DNA of 64,000 nt from Ashinkailepas kermadecensis (Eukaryota; Arthropoda; Thecostraca; Neolepadidae): contig JAOTOM010004121.1 in NCBI GenBank assembly GCA_034440615.1, positions 129,001 through 193,000 of the forward strand, given 5' to 3'. Shown piece after piece: positions 23,119-39,050 of this stretch. The notes under the pieces were generated by a model, which made no database searches, was not told the origin of the DNA, and saw only the letters and a list, made by a program, of their open reading frames with translations. Within the stretch, counting starts at the first letter, position 1, and every line of letters starts with the position of its first letter. Position numbers and translations under genes: made by a program.

Positions 23119-25113
23119 TAAGGCACCAACCCACCGCCTGTTTGTCTCCGAACTTAGGCACCCCAACCACCTCTTTGTCTCCGAACTTAGGCACCACCCC
23201 CACCGCCTGTTTGTCTCCGAACTTAGGCACCATCCCAACCGCCTGTTTGTCTCCGAAATTAGGCACACCCCACCGTCTGTTTGTCTCCAAATTTAGGCAC
23301 CACCCCCACCGCCTGTTTGTCTCCTAACTTAAGCACCCCCGACGCCTGCTTGTGTCCCAGATCTAAGGCACCACCCCCACGGCCTGTTTGTGTCTCCGAT
23401 CTAAGGCACCACCCCACCGCCTGTTTGTCTCCGAACTTAGGCACCACCCCCACCGCCTGATTGTGTCTCCGATCTTAGGCACCACCCCGCCGCCTGTTTG
23501 TGTTCGAACTTAGGCACCACCCCACCGCCTGCATATGTCCCCAATATAAGGCATCACTCCCACCGTCTGCATGTGTCCCTGATCTAAGGCACCACCCCCA
23601 CCATCTGTTTGTGTCTCTGATCTAAGGCACCACCCCACCGCCTGTTTGTCTCCGAACTTAGGCACCCCCCACCGCCTGTTTGTGCCTCCGATCTTAGGCA
23701 CCACCCCCACCGCCTGTTTGTCTCCGAACTTAGGCACCACCCCCACTGCCTGCATGTGTTCCAGATCTGAGGCACCACCCCCACAGCCTGTTTGTGTTTC
23801 TGATCTAAGGCACCACCCCCACCGCCTGCTTGTGTCCCAGATCTAAGGCACCACATCCACCGACTGTTTGTCTCTGAATTAAGGCACCACCCCCACCACC
23901 TGCTTGTGTCTCCGATCTAAGGCACCACCCCACCGTTTGCTTGTGTCCCCGATCTAAGGCATCACCCCACCGCCTGTTTGTGTCTCCGATCTAAGGCACC
24001 ACCCCAACGCCTGCTTGTGTCTCCGATCTAAGGCACCAACCACACCGCCTGCTTGTGTCCCAAATCTAAGGCATCACTCCCACCGTCTGCATGTGTCCCT
24101 GATCTAAGGCACCACACCCACCGTCTGCTTGTGTCTCCCATCTAAGGTACCACCCCACCGCCTGTTTGTCTCCGAACTTAGGCACCACCTCCAACGCCTG
24201 TTTGTGTCTCTGATCTTAGGCACCACCCCCACCGCCTGCTTATGTCCCCGATCTAAGGCATCACCCCACCGCCTGTTTGTCTGCGAATTTAGGCACTACC
24301 CCACCGCCTATTTGTCTCCGAACTTAGGCACCACCCAACCGCCTGTTTGTCTCCGAACATAGGCACCACCCTCACCGCCTGTATGTGTCCCAGATATAAG
24401 GCACCACCCCCACAGCATGCTTGTGTTTCCAATCTAAGGCACCACCCCCACGGCCTGCTTGTGTCCCAGATCTAAGGCACCACCTCCACCGCCTGTTTGT
24501 CTCCGAACTAAGGCACCACCCCCACCACCTGCTTGGGTCTCCGATATAAGGCACCACCCCACCGTTTGCTTGTGTCCCCGATCTAAGTCATCGCTCCCAC
24601 CGTCTGCATGTGTCCCAGATCCAAGGCACCAACCACGCCGCCTGTCTGTGTCCCCGATATATGGCACCACTCCCAACGCCTGCATGCGTCTCCAAACTTA
24701 GGCTCCACCCCCACCGCCTGCTTCTGTCTCCGATCTAAGGCACCAACCATACCGCCTGCTTGTGTTCCCGATCTAGGGCACCACACCCACCATCTGTTTG
24801 TGTCCCCAATGTAAGGCATCACACCCACCACCAGTTTGTGTCCCCGATCTAAGGCACCACCCCCACCGCCTGCTTATGCCCACATCTAAAGCAACACCCA
24901 CACCGCCTGCTTGTGTCCCCGATCTAAGGCACCACCCCACCGCCTACTTATGTCCCAGATCTAAGGCACCACCTCCACCGCCTGCTTGTGTCCCCGTTCT
25001 AAGGCACTACCCACACCGCCTGCTTGTGTCCCCGAACAAAGACACCACCCTCACCGTCTGCTTATGTCCCCGATCTAAGGCATCACCCCACCACCCGTTT
25101 GTGTCCCCGATCG
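23119..25113. repeat. Large minisatellite, ~36-41 bp unit, ~50 copies
   Basis: The unit reads approximately ACCGCCTGTTTGTGTCTCCG, then ATCTAAGGCACCACCCCC. Two recurring types interleave: a short form with TTTGTCTCCGAACTTAGG and a longer form with GTGTCCCCGATCTAAGG. Length varies mainly in the C-run and in TGT versus TGTGT. About 2 kb divided by ~38 bp gives about 52 units. Periodic peptides on both strands are translations of the unit and not proteins. Confidence 0.95.
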
Positions 25114-27053
25114 ACCAGCTCGTTGCTGTCACTGAAGATTCCAGTGAGAAATGCAGCTCCGTACCTGACTGTGAAAGGTCGAGCTGAGCGAACCACGACT
25201 GTGGCGCCTGACATCGGTTCCAAAGGCTGGATGGGAAAATCGCCGATGGCCGCGAATCTTGGCGCGCGAAAAGGCTCGCCGTAGACGCCACGCGCGCCAC
25301 CTGACCTCTCAGGACAAATAATGGGCTCACGTCCAACTCCAGTCCCATTGACAGGCCCACCACATGCAAGGACTGCAAACTGTAAGCCGATGCCTGTTTC
25401 GGCACCTACCGAAGAGGGGTTTCCCACTTTGAGAGGTCACTTCCTTACGCATCATGTTTGCCACCAACAGCACATACTTCCCTTTACACCTTCATTTCAC
25501 TACGTACTTCACAAGTAGCAAACTTCGTCCAGACCCAATGCTACACCAACCTGCTCTTCCCTTCCTCCCACCCTGATCATATGAAAGAGACGCTTGTTGT
25601 TTCTCAGTAGATCGACATGTTTTGACAATTTTTAGCTGGCCTAAGCACTTTTAAATGGGTCTTACTGATCTGTTAAGACATTTCCCATTTGTTTGGCAGG
25701 TGACCTTTCGCATGCGGATATTTTCCGTGCCGATATTTAGCCCTGTCCCTCTTAACACCGGCTAGCGTTGGGCCGAATACTGGATGTCAATGTCATTGTT
25801 AAAAATAATCAGGTTAATAAGATGATACTCCAATAATAAGGTAAAAGTATGAAAAAGACATAACGATATGGCAATGTCCAATACCTTCAGATTGGAACAG
25901 ACTCTTCTCGTGACTTTAAGCAACTGATATGCTGCCTTCTACTCCGCATGGGCAGTGCGAGAAACATTCGCACGAACACTTCCTGAATCTGATTTCTCTT
26001 TGGTGAATGCTAGGCCAAGCTATTCGTGTTTGTGCGCTCTCATGGTTGGGCCATGTTCAACCTTCGCCAATCCATATGAAATCAGTAGGACAGCCGCGCG
26101 AATTAACACAGGGAACCTCAGCCATTATGGCGGCCTCACTAGTCGGCTGACACAGGGGTCCACGTGACCTTTACGGCCAGTCATGGCACACGACACGCGA
26201 GCCGAACTGACGGCGCCGCACGAGATCACCGTCAGACAGAGCGGCGGAGGAGCGCGCAGCTCTGCCTGCAGCCGCCGCCAGCTCCGGCGTTCCCGCCTCC
26301 CGCGACACGTGGCCTGGCAGAAAAACGCGCCAACGGCTGTGAGCGCGGCCGGCTGGCGTCCGCCGCCGTCCAACCGGCCGGATCCGCTGAGAAATCGGAT
26401 GCCACGCCGCGAAACAGACGCCAGCACCCAGCCGCCGCCTCTGTCGGGAAATTACCCCACAAACGGATTTCACACGTGCTTAGCGCTCCTGACAAGAATA
26501 TTTATGTGGTGAATATATTTCAACCTGGATATCTCGAGGTGTGGCTGAGGAGAATGGCGGTAAGCGAGTCAGCATTGTATGAGTGGACGCTATTGCGACG
26601 TGGTTCCAGATGTCTGTTTGCTTGTCTCGTTGTAACAGGAAGCTTAAAATGTCTTGATGCTACTTTTGTGACTTCGTCCCGCCGCACAGATCAAGTAACA
26701 TGCAAATAGCGGCAGGGTGGGCGTGACAGACATGGGTGGAGAATGCCGTGGGGCAGATGTGGCCCACAGAGAAGCAAAGATCCGCATGGGTGGCCATCCA
26801 TGGATGCGAAAGGGCTAAAGGAGTAAAAATGGATTAGAAAGCATACGGTAGGCTGCATAGAACGTGTCCATGCAACACAGATCTCTCACGAGACGAATGC
26901 TACGCTACCAGATCGATGGTCGCTAATGTTGCTACAGGACGCCCCACGACACAAAAAGGCCAACTCTGAGGAGTTAAATCACTAGATGAGGATTTCGGGT
27001 GCGCTCAAGGAAGTGGTAAGGAAGCCCTTTCAGCTTGGTGATCAGCTCTCCTA
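25114..27053. other. Unassigned region with a CpG-rich patch
   Basis: 25114-25330 and 26160-26460 are GC- and CpG-rich with overlapping open frames on both strands, as expected from composition. The longest (26164-26709, 181 codons) is R/P/A-rich at its start and unrecognised. A promoter/CpG island with an undetected first exon is possible but not shown. Confidence 0.35.
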
Positions 27054-27389
27054 CCGTCAATTCCTACTGCTTCGGAGCCTGTTGCCCCAATGCCTACTGC
27101 TACCGTCAATGCCTACTGCTACTGTCAATGCCTACTGCTACCGTCAATGCCTACTGCTACCGTCAATGCCTACTGCTTCAAAGCCTGTTTCCTCAACGTC
27201 TACTACTACCGTCAATGCCTACTGCTTCGGAGCCTACTTCTTCAATGCCTACTTCTTCGAGCCTACTTCCTCAATGCCTACTGCTTCGTAGCCTATTGCT
27301 TCAATGCATACTGCTTCCATCAATGCCTATTGCTCACTGCTTCGCCAATGCCTACTGCTTACTGCTCCGCCAATGCCTACTGCTTCGGA
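27054..27389. repeat. Minisatellite, 19-bp unit (TACCGTCAATGCCTACTGC)
   Basis: The early units (27085-27180) are nearly exact 19-bp repeats. Later ones change to CTTCGGAGCCTACTTC-type and shorter CTTCAATGCCTACTG units. Since 19 is not a multiple of 3, one translation cycles through three peptide phrases (NAYCY, QCLLL, MPTAT), a sign of a repeat artefact. Confidence 0.9.
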
Positions 27390-27441
27390 TAACTGGATAC
27401 GAAGTGACGCTACCGGAATTCGTGTCGTGTTCGAGGAGTGT

Positions 27442-27637
27442 GTGCTGGAGAACACAGACGCTGCGTCATACGGTGAGCAAGCCCCGGCCCCATATATCGG
27501 TCCCAGCCCCGTGCTGGAGAACACAGACGCTGCGTCATACGGTGAGCATGCCCCGGCCCCATATATCGGTCCCAGCCCCGTGCTGGAGAACACAGACGCT
27601 GCGTCATACGGTGAGCATGCCCCAGTCACATCAGACT
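27442..27637. repeat. 69-bp tandem repeat, ~2.8 copies
   Basis: GTGCTGGAGAACACAGACGC starts at 27442, 27511 and 27580, exactly 69 bp apart with almost no changes. 69 bp equals 23 codons, and both strands remain open. High identity suggests a recent expansion. A coding repeat in an exon cannot be excluded, but I see no flanking exon. Confidence 0.9.
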
Positions 27638-29795
27638 GAGCGTTGGAGGAGAGGGCGGAGGCAGCTTCCACTGGGACGAAGGTCAACAACTGGTCCATAA
27701 AGGGTCTTGCCGAGTACGCAGTGTGCCGCCGGTGCTGCCGCCAATCGACATACATTTGCACCAAATGCATGCAGTCCCTGCACCCTGAGATTATGGGTGG
27801 GTACTGTAGGGATGGCGGCTCTGTCGTCGGTGGGGTGTGGGGGCGGTGGGGTGTGGCGGGTGTGGGGTGTCGGGTGTGTGAAAAGTAATGCAAACACAGC
27901 TTAACTGAAACTGTCTGAACTATATGAGGGCTAATCTGAACTAAGACTGCACTTTAACACGGCTGAACATGGGCTGACTCTAGACATAGACTGGGCTAAA
28001 TATCTCCTTTTCTGCTATGCCTGTGTGTACGGTGTGTTGTGTTGTATTTCCCCACCACCTCCATCACACATTCCCCAAGCCCCAGCCGGCTTGATGTTGT
28101 TTGAGCTACCGTCCCTAACACGAATTTATGTGTGCGAGGTCAAAGTTTTGGGAACACCATATAGGTAAGTGAGTATCTCTAGCCAAATTAGGATTAGTAC
28201 GTTGTATTAGAGAATTGATGAGAATGAAATTTGTCCGTGGTTTGAATGACTTGTCCCGAGTTGGGACTTTTGGATGCTAATAGTAGTATAATTTTGTACA
28301 ATGCACCGCACGAAATAGGTGACTGTGATTGACCCCCAAGCGGCTTCCGCTGGTTCTTAAAGCTACCTAACACACATTCACTCTCCTCATTCACTTCACA
28401 TTCGCTCGTCCCATTCATTCTCTCCTTATTAATTAATGAATTGCTTGGTACCCAAATTTTGCTCTCCCCCCCTTAGCGGAACACAGACACATATATCGAC
28501 CGACCATTGCTCTATTTTTGATGGTAGGTTGGCCGAATATGTAAACTTTCACTGCAATTATAGCTGGCCTCGCCATTATTGACAGCGTTCCTCGCCTGGA
28601 TAAAGACTTAATGCTACGAGGGGGCTCATCGTACTGGCTTCGAGGGCTTATACAAGTGCTCTGGTGTCTTCGTCCAACCTACCTAGCCTTAAAAAACAGT
28701 CGATGCCGCACCGGGCCTTATTCGCCGTACGCTTGCGACCAGGCCTATTTATATCCACGGGTGGGCACGGATCCCTACCATGATAGGCACGTCCCCGGGC
28801 CGTCTATATAACCTAGCCTGCCCTACCCTTTCAGCCTCGGGGCTTACGGCACGCCAAACCTGTCCGTACGTTCCCCCGAAACGCTATACAGCTCCGTGCC
28901 CAAATGTATAGCGAACGGGGGCGGACTCACGACCGTGCAGTGTTTTGCATTACCCTATTGTCCGGCGCCAAACTCGACGGACGCAAGGTGGTGCCTCCCT
29001 TACGGCTCATCCAACCTGCATGCTATGTCCGCCCCCATCTGCGCCCCTGGATCACAGAGGCCAGCGGGATTTCGCAGTCAAAGAACCAGAGCATGTGAGC
29101 TAATGCCCCCGAAGTGCTTGTTCATCGCACCCTATCGCAATTCGACATCATCCAAACGCAGATCATATATATAACAACGTTAATATTCTAGACAATTTAA
29201 ACTGGCTTAAACACTTATTACCGTTACCCTGGAACGTTCAGTCCATAGGAGGACAGCTCGCAGATCGGCTGCCTGATCGGCCACGAAATGGCATTGTTAC
29301 TCCTTAAGCAAATATCAAGCATCATGTGAATATAATATCTTGTGTCGGAATGTACGCCCGGTACTATCTACGCCGACTTGCCGGCTGTTGGTGACCCGGT
29401 CACAGCGATAAGCATGGCGCACACCCCTCAGTCCCGAGGTACGGCCGTCATTTTAGTTCTGGACGTAAATACCCTCCCTTCCGTCCACCTGATGGCCGAG
29501 GTATTTACTACGCTACCATTCGGGGAGGGTCGTATCCTGTCGTCATCGAGTTGCGTTATTCCCCACGGAGGGTCACTGACTCGACCATCGGCATCCGACC
29601 TCAATGCTATCTGGGTCATCACGAAAGTTACGCCACTGAACACACAGCTGGATGGCGCCCCTGGAGTTTTATTTATTTTTAAATTAGTTTGCACCACGGC
29701 GGGTAGTTTGGTTATAATATTACTTCTTTAGCTCGGGTTAATGTGAGGGTCGAACGCATTGGACGAGGAGGGGGAAACATGGATATTGCAAGCAC
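27638..29795. other. Unassigned region
   Basis: Includes a GT-rich patch (27795-27880) and a GC-rich stretch (28600-29100) with coding-looking but unrecognised frames on the plus strand (for example 28904-29098 and 29342-29731). I find no motif or consistent frame and call nothing. Confidence 0.35.
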
Positions 29796-29975
29796 AGTTT
29801 TCAACGTCCTGACTCTCAGACCGAACGATGGTCATTTTCACGACCCGCTCGCGCCCGGTGGTCCTGCGAGGCGGATGTTGCACGTTCAGTTTTCAACGTA
29901 CGGCATATTAGGCCGAGCGATGGTCATTTCCACGGCCCACTCCGACCCAAGGTCCTAAAGGCGGATGTTAGGATC
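29796..29975. repeat. Two-copy tandem repeat, 92-bp unit
   Basis: AGTTTTCAACGT begins at 29796 and 29888. Both copies carry GATGGTCATTT.CACG and a GGTCCT...AGGCGGATGTT segment. The copies are diverged. Confidence 0.8.
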
Positions 29976-33150
<3,175 letters not shown>

Positions 33151-33906
33151 CACACTGAACTGCACGTATGTTGTGTGTGAGCATCGGAACTGCACGTATG
33201 TCGTGTGGGCGGGTCGGAACTGCACGTATGTCGTGTGTGCTGGTCGGAATTGTACGCATGTCATGTGGGATGGTCGGAATTGCACGCATATCGTGTGTGC
33301 GGGTCGGAACTACACGCATGTCGTGCGTACGGGTCGGAACTACACGCATGTCGTGTGAGCGGGTCGGAACTGCACGCATGTTGTGTGTGAGCATCGGAAC
33401 TGCACGCATGTCGTGTGGGAGGGTCAGAACTGCACGTATGTCGTGTGTGCTGGTCGGAACTGCACGGATGTCGTGTGTGCGGGTCGGAACTGCACGCATG
33501 TCGTGTGGGAGGGTCGGAACTGCACGCATGTCGTGTGTGAGCATCGGAACTGCACGCATGTCGTGTGGGAGGGTCGGAACTGTACGCATGCCGCGTGTAC
33601 GGGTCGGAACTGCACGCATGTCGTGTGGGAGGGTCGGAACTGCACGGATGTCGTGTGTGCTGGTCGGAACTGCACGTATGTCGTGTGGGAGGGTCGGAAC
33701 TGCACGCATGTCGTGTGGGAGGGTCGGAACTGCACGCATGCCGTGTGTACGGGTCGGAACTGCACGCATGTCGTGTGGGAGGGTCGGAACTGCACGCATG
33801 TCGTGTGGGAGGGTCGGAACTGCATGCATGTCGTGTGGGAGGGTCGGAACTGCACGCATGCCGTGTGTACGGGTCGGAACTGCACGGATGTCGTGTGTGC
33901 GGGTCG
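33151..33906. repeat. Indel-free minisatellite, exact 30-bp unit, 25 copies
   Basis: GGGTCGGAACTGCACGCATG followed by TCGTGTGGGA repeats every 30 bp with no length change across about 25 units. Variation is limited to a few positions: GGGTC/GCATC/TGGTC at the start, CGC/CGT/CGG ATG in the middle, and GGGA/GTGC/GTGA/GTAC at the end. Certain variant combinations recur as multi-unit blocks. With 30 bp equal to ten codons and no stops in most frames, five or more frames stay open for up to ~265 codons. These are artefacts. Confidence 0.96.
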
Positions 33907-36720
33907 ATCGCCACAGTGCGCACAGGGAGAAGCAGGACACAAGATGATGAAAGGTAACGTGGGTTGTATTACATTCTTGATAAAACGAACATCAAACTGT
34001 GCTTGTCGAGGCTCATGATGTAATTTTGAAGTGGTCCGGTAGCTCACCATTATATGAAAGCGACGGCGCTGAGCCCAAAGCTGTATGATGTAGGAGCCAG
34101 ATAAGAACGGTATGTTGTACACGATTGATCCACCCAGTGTGTGATGCGGCTGAGTCCGTCCAGGTGACACGATCTACCTGAATATTGAGCGAACTTTTGT
34201 GAAGTATGCTGCAGTCAATGCGCTTCACTTGAATTTTGGATTTCCACTCCGGTTTGGAAGGGGCGATCATACAGCGCAGTACGCATGCACGGTTGTAAGT
34301 AATACATTTCAAATAGGGCCAATAACGCTTCAGGTTTATTTTAGGATCATCATCAGTAAGACCCCTTGAATAATCGAAACACTTCTTAGCTATCGGCTTG
34401 GAAATAGCATGCTTTTCTCTAAGAGCATCCTTTGTCTCTACCTATCTTGGCATTGCCAGATGGATACGATACCAATCCATGTTATGTCACTGAATGACTT
34501 AGTCATGTTATCATTTTGTTGTTTACAAATCGCATGTAAGTTATCACACGGAAGATCCATATTTTCACATGTGTGATAATTTGCGAATTTTGTCGAAGAA
34601 TCGAAATTAAGTCGTACGTGTTGTTGCAAACTCAACGTTTCTAAGATATTGTAGCGTGATTGACACCAATAAGACAACTCTTCGGAAAACAGCATGATCC
34701 GTACGGGCCAGTTTATTGACATCATCGATATCTTCTGCACCAAACCTTTCGTGCCTAAAACTGTACTGTTGAGCCCGACATGGGTTCCTGACTTATTCAC
34801 AGGGCCTGCCATAGTCTCATGGCCAACATATGATTACCTGCCATTGTTCGTAATGGTGTGCACCATTGTGGAACAGATATTCCACAATTTGAACCAGCTT
34901 GGGTTGTCATTTCCTGTCATGAACGACGCTGTGGCATGGAGAATAGATTGCCGTGCTTTATCACAACCGTGATGCTTTCCCATTGATAGACCTGGATCAC
35001 CTACCAACCGTGGTGCCTTCCCATTGATAGACCTGGATCATCTGCGGTGTTTCAAGACCATCAGCCCTCAACGACGCCCAGTTCACTTTTCGCCTGAACA
35101 CCGTATCTTTGAGCCGTCGTGAATGGTTGATGCAGGCTTGATTTAAAGCGAGCATAGTAATTTTATGAACTGTAACAGTGATCGGCCACATGCCATTATC
35201 TGATAACGGATGGTCTATGTATCAACGTTAGTGGCGTTGATAACTTCCCAACCGTGAAGTAAAGCAGTCGTTTTCCTGCACCCAAAGATAGCTGTTGCTT
35301 ATTGAATATGTAAATAATTTACTTCCCCTTGACATTTATTTCTGGTTTTTCGCAAGATGAACTCGGCGACCCATTGTGGTGCATACAGGCAAGCGCGAAA
35401 TGTGCAAAGGACAACTAAGGCTTGCTTACTTTCTTAACCATGCATTATAAAGTACCATTCCGTTAAGATGGGGAATGTGCTGACTAACTTCTGGTTTATT
35501 AATATATGGACATTTCTGCTCATTTCTCAGTTACGTTGGAAATGCATTCAAGTTTCAAACCATACCGCTTGACATAATCCACAGCAATGACCTACATATA
35601 GAGATTAAAATGTCCAACAGAACTCCGGACTGGAGATACTGGAAGGCGTTCCTTCACATTGGAAGACACACGGATACATTCACAGAAAATTGGCAAAGAC
35701 AACTAAGTTAAGAAATTCAACATTATCCGTCACATTATCTGCTCTGTAAGAAACAGCACCACATATTTACGTAGCGCTGGACAGACTAAAGCAAGGTAGC
35801 CTGGTTAACATCCTCCAAGTCTACCACTACACAGTCGGTCAAGTAAAATGCACATTTAATTATTGGTCGATCTGGATTGGCGTCAGTTATATTCCATTGA
35901 TTTTACACCTGCTCGTCACCCGCAACGTCATGTACCACGAAGTCTGCCGATCGTGCATGACACGCATATTTATAATCCAAGGGGAACCGGAACCTTTAGA
36001 TGAGCATTGCTCGCAGCAGTTATACTGCACTTTTGTATTGAGGTTTTCTTTGTTGCGACTTTGCGCACCATGTCCAGGGGCTATAAATTATGTATTTCAT
36101 TGTCGACGTGTTCGGTCTGCACAAACCACAATTGACGTATTTGTTCTTTAAATTATGTTTACTTTGCTCAGCCCGATGTTGTTTGAATCATGTACGACGT
36201 GACAGGACGCTTGATATAACGGGATGATGTACTGGTCTTCTGCTGGTATGGATATAAGACACGGTGCATAGTGACTATTTCCACCGGACGGGCACCAATT
36301 TCTCAGTAGGTCTAAGCCGAAGCATAAGTAGCACGCATTTGATAGCGTTTTGTTCGTGTACAAACATTATCGCCATGTGTTGGAAGTGGTTTTTAAAGAC
36401 GCTATTAAGCGCATTTTGGCATACATGTTCATCCATCTATTTTGGTACTCTGGTAGTTGGGACGATTTATGCCATATCCCTGTCCTAAGTGAACTGTCGT
36501 TAGTATTTCGGGCGAGGCTACATGTAATATTGAATTAAACATTTCAGCAAGGTCAGTAAAGTAAGCGTAACAACATTATGCCACTTGCTCTAGGTACTCC
36601 TTCAGCGAATGACATCATCGGGTAGTCTACTTCACCAACTGTACATGCTTTTCCAGGATGCCTCCAGTCACTCCCGGGGACGGTGTCAAGCACGCGGATA
36701 TCCGTTCTTGATTTCGTGAT
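33907..36720. other. Unassigned region
   Basis: No supported gene. A 124-codon minus-strand frame at 34438-34812 has a protein-like composition but no family I recognise. A 41-bp duplication inside is listed separately. Confidence 0.35.
34965..35046. repeat. 41-bp tandem duplication
   Basis: AACCGT(G/T)G.TGC(T/C)TTCCCATTG with ATAGACCTGGATCA(C/T)CT occurs twice, starting at 34965 and 35006, with few differences. Confidence 0.9.
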
Positions 36721-36721
36721 G

Positions 36722-37078
36722 CAACACCCGGGGGGGAGGAGGGAGCTCTGCGTCGGCGGACACAGGGCAGCCTGCAGTACCCGGGAGGTGGGGTGGGGGG
36801 GGCGGAGCTGCGTCGGTGGACACAGGGCAGCCTGCAGCACCCGGGAGGTGGGGTGGGGGGGGCGGAGCTGCGTCGGCGGACACAGGGCAGCCTGCAGCAC
36901 CCGGGAGGTGGGGGGGGGGGGGGGGGGGGCGGAGCTGCGTCGGCGGACACAGGGCAGCCTGCAGCACCCGGGAGGTGGGGGGGGGGGGGGGGGGGGCGGA
37001 GCTGCGTCGGCGGACACAGGGCAGCCTGCAGCACCCGGGAGGTGGGGGGGGGGGAGCTGCGTCGGCGAACAACGGGAA
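36722..37078. repeat. G-run minisatellite, ~60-67 bp unit, ~5.5 copies
   Basis: Each unit has GGCAGCCTGCAGCACCCGGG, then AGGTGGGG with a G-run growing to about 18-20 Gs, then CGGAGCTGCGTCGGCGGAC. Unit length changes mainly through the G-run (units of 60, 60, about 68, 67 and shorter). The plus strand is a strong candidate for G-quadruplex formation. Confidence 0.95.
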
Positions 37079-38717
37079 GCGGACACCTGGCGGTTCCGTA
37101 CAGGAGGACGTGTCTCGGTATGTACACAACCCAGTCTTTAGGGAATCGGGAACAGCACAAGTCCACCACATCGGATGGGAGTGGAGATGACCCATATACA
37201 ACATATTATTATGCGTAGTGCCTTTAACGCCCACCAGTTCCCGTCACACAGCCACATAAACGGACACGAGCACGCAGCACGTCGCTACGTACCACTCCCG
37301 GAAATGATAGCATGCAAATTGAATAGCGTGGTGGAATTCCTACGCAATCCCGCAAGTCCGCTTCCTATTGATCCAGGCCTGGGCAATTTTTGGCACGTTT
37401 TGATGTGCATTATGTTTTTCATGCGCACGATCCAAGCAAGACGTAACGTCCAAGGTCAAGACCTTGGACCTGGGATGAACACCATCCGAACACCACCACT
37501 GGCGTTGGTGGCGAATATCTGCTCTCTCGCAGACGCAGGGGCAGGACAGAGCGAGCAAACTTGCATGGTATAATGGTAAGCATTACATTCGCAACGGGAA
37601 GTAATTGTAGGTTGACAACATATCCGAAATTCCGCGCTGCGGTAAGCCGCCATTTTTCTATATCGCGGGAAAACCCTGGGGGTATAAAACACCCCACCAA
37701 GACACAAGCGTTAGCCCTGAATAGCATTCGTCATTCTGCTAGCTTAAGGATCCCCCAGCATTCCAGTATCGACTGGAGATGCAGCGCAGGATGCGTGGTC
37801 GCTTCGCGCAGCGCTGCTTAATATATATTATATGGGGACAAACATATAGTATTTGTCTAGGATGATTCCGTGATGTGTGAATGTGCTCTGGTAGGGAATT
37901 ATTTGATTACAATGGCGACATTTGCGTTGAAAATGTGAGAAGAGAACTGTTATGGATTTGGCGGGGGTTATCTTGAACACCCAGAGAGAGCATTGAGAAT
38001 GAATTTGATTCGTAGCGAGTGGCACGAAATGGTTGGCTTTAACTGCTGGTTAGGTGAGTACGTTCAGCTTTAACTGCTGATTAGGTGAGTGGTTTTTTTA
38101 AACATCCCGAGCTATTTCAACATCGTGTTAATTCAGCGATGCTTCAGTTGTGGTTTACTAGAAGCATCTCAGTGGCAATTCCAAAGTCACGTGGAACTGG
38201 GTTTGGTTGAAAAGCGAAGCTAAGGTCACCTGCCTGAAGTGACTTCATGCCGTAACTTCAAGTTACCTTGTCAACATAGTGATCGGTCTAGTAATTAGGA
38301 TACCCAGCGACCAATCTACTTGGTAGAATTGTAAAGTTCACTTCCGTTCCAAGCTTATTACCACTCCAATGCTCTTGGTCATACTTGACCATACAAAAAG
38401 TGCGAGTTTGACCGCATGGTGGTACTGACAGATACCGTTCACAATGCAAGCTCCAGAATAATCAGACAGACTTAATAAAATGAGTGCCGAAACCTTCATT
38501 ATCAGATATAGCTTTCACCTGGCGGATATCAGTTACCGAACGCCACATCGCGTACATTTTCCGCAGGGATAGCAAATCGATGGAAGAAAATTGAACCAAA
38601 TTTAACCTAGCTGTGCTGTCGTCAGCTGGTTATTCCCGAAAATCGAACGGGAGGATGATCCTCCACCCATCTCCCCTCCCCCGCCTACCCCGCCACAGCG
38701 CCATTTAGCGCATTGCT
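37079..38717. other. Unassigned region
   Basis: No supported gene. At 37682-37688 a TATAAAA-like sequence sits in a GGGGTATAAAACACCCC context that could be a core promoter, but no identifiable transcript follows. A 10-bp inverted repeat is listed separately. Confidence 0.35.
37448..37469. other. Perfect 10-bp inverted repeat, 2-nt spacer
   Basis: GTCCAAGGTC and GACCTTGGAC are perfect complements separated by AA. The centre resembles opposed AGGTC half-sites of nuclear receptors but does not match the usual one-base-spaced AGGTCA inverted repeat. Its role is unknown. Confidence 0.6.
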
Positions 38718-39050
38718 TAATGAGGCCAGTGCGGCAACTGACAACTGATGAAAGGAAAATGCGACAACTGACAACTGATGCGAGGAAAGTGCGACAACTG
38801 GCAACTGATGCGAGGCCAATGTGCAACTGACAACTGATGTGAGGAAAATGCGACAACTGACAACTGACGCGAGGAAGATGCGACAACTTGCAACTGATGC
38901 TAGGCCAGTGTGACAACTGATGCGAGGCCAATGCGACAACTGATGAGAGGAAACGCGACAACTGATGATAGGCCAATGCGACAACTGATGCGAGGCCAAT
39001 GCGACAACTGATGAGAGGCCAATGCGACAACTGATCAGAGGCCAAGTTAA
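38718..39050. repeat. Minisatellite, ~26 and ~37 bp units
   Basis: CGACAACTGATG(C/A)GAGG(CC/AA)AATG forms the basic 26-bp unit. In the left half, extra ACAACTGACAACTGATG makes it about 37 bp. About ten units in total. Minus-strand periodic peptides (SHQLSHWP type) are artefacts. Confidence 0.92.

Noticed and set aside
23119..25113. Possible CRISPR array (regular repeats of ~38 bp)
   Set aside because: Units are contiguous with no unique spacers, the DNA is eukaryotic, and there are no cas genes; it is a minisatellite.
26164..26709. 181-codon plus-strand gene
   Set aside because: It lies in a CpG-rich patch where frames on both strands are open, and has no motif or exon signals.
36722..37234. 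Proline-rich proteins on the minus strand
   Set aside because: Poly-Pro frames are translations of the G-run minisatellite.
37682..37688. TATA box core promoter
   Set aside because: TATAAAA-type words are frequent by chance; no initiator, exon or transcript evidence follows.
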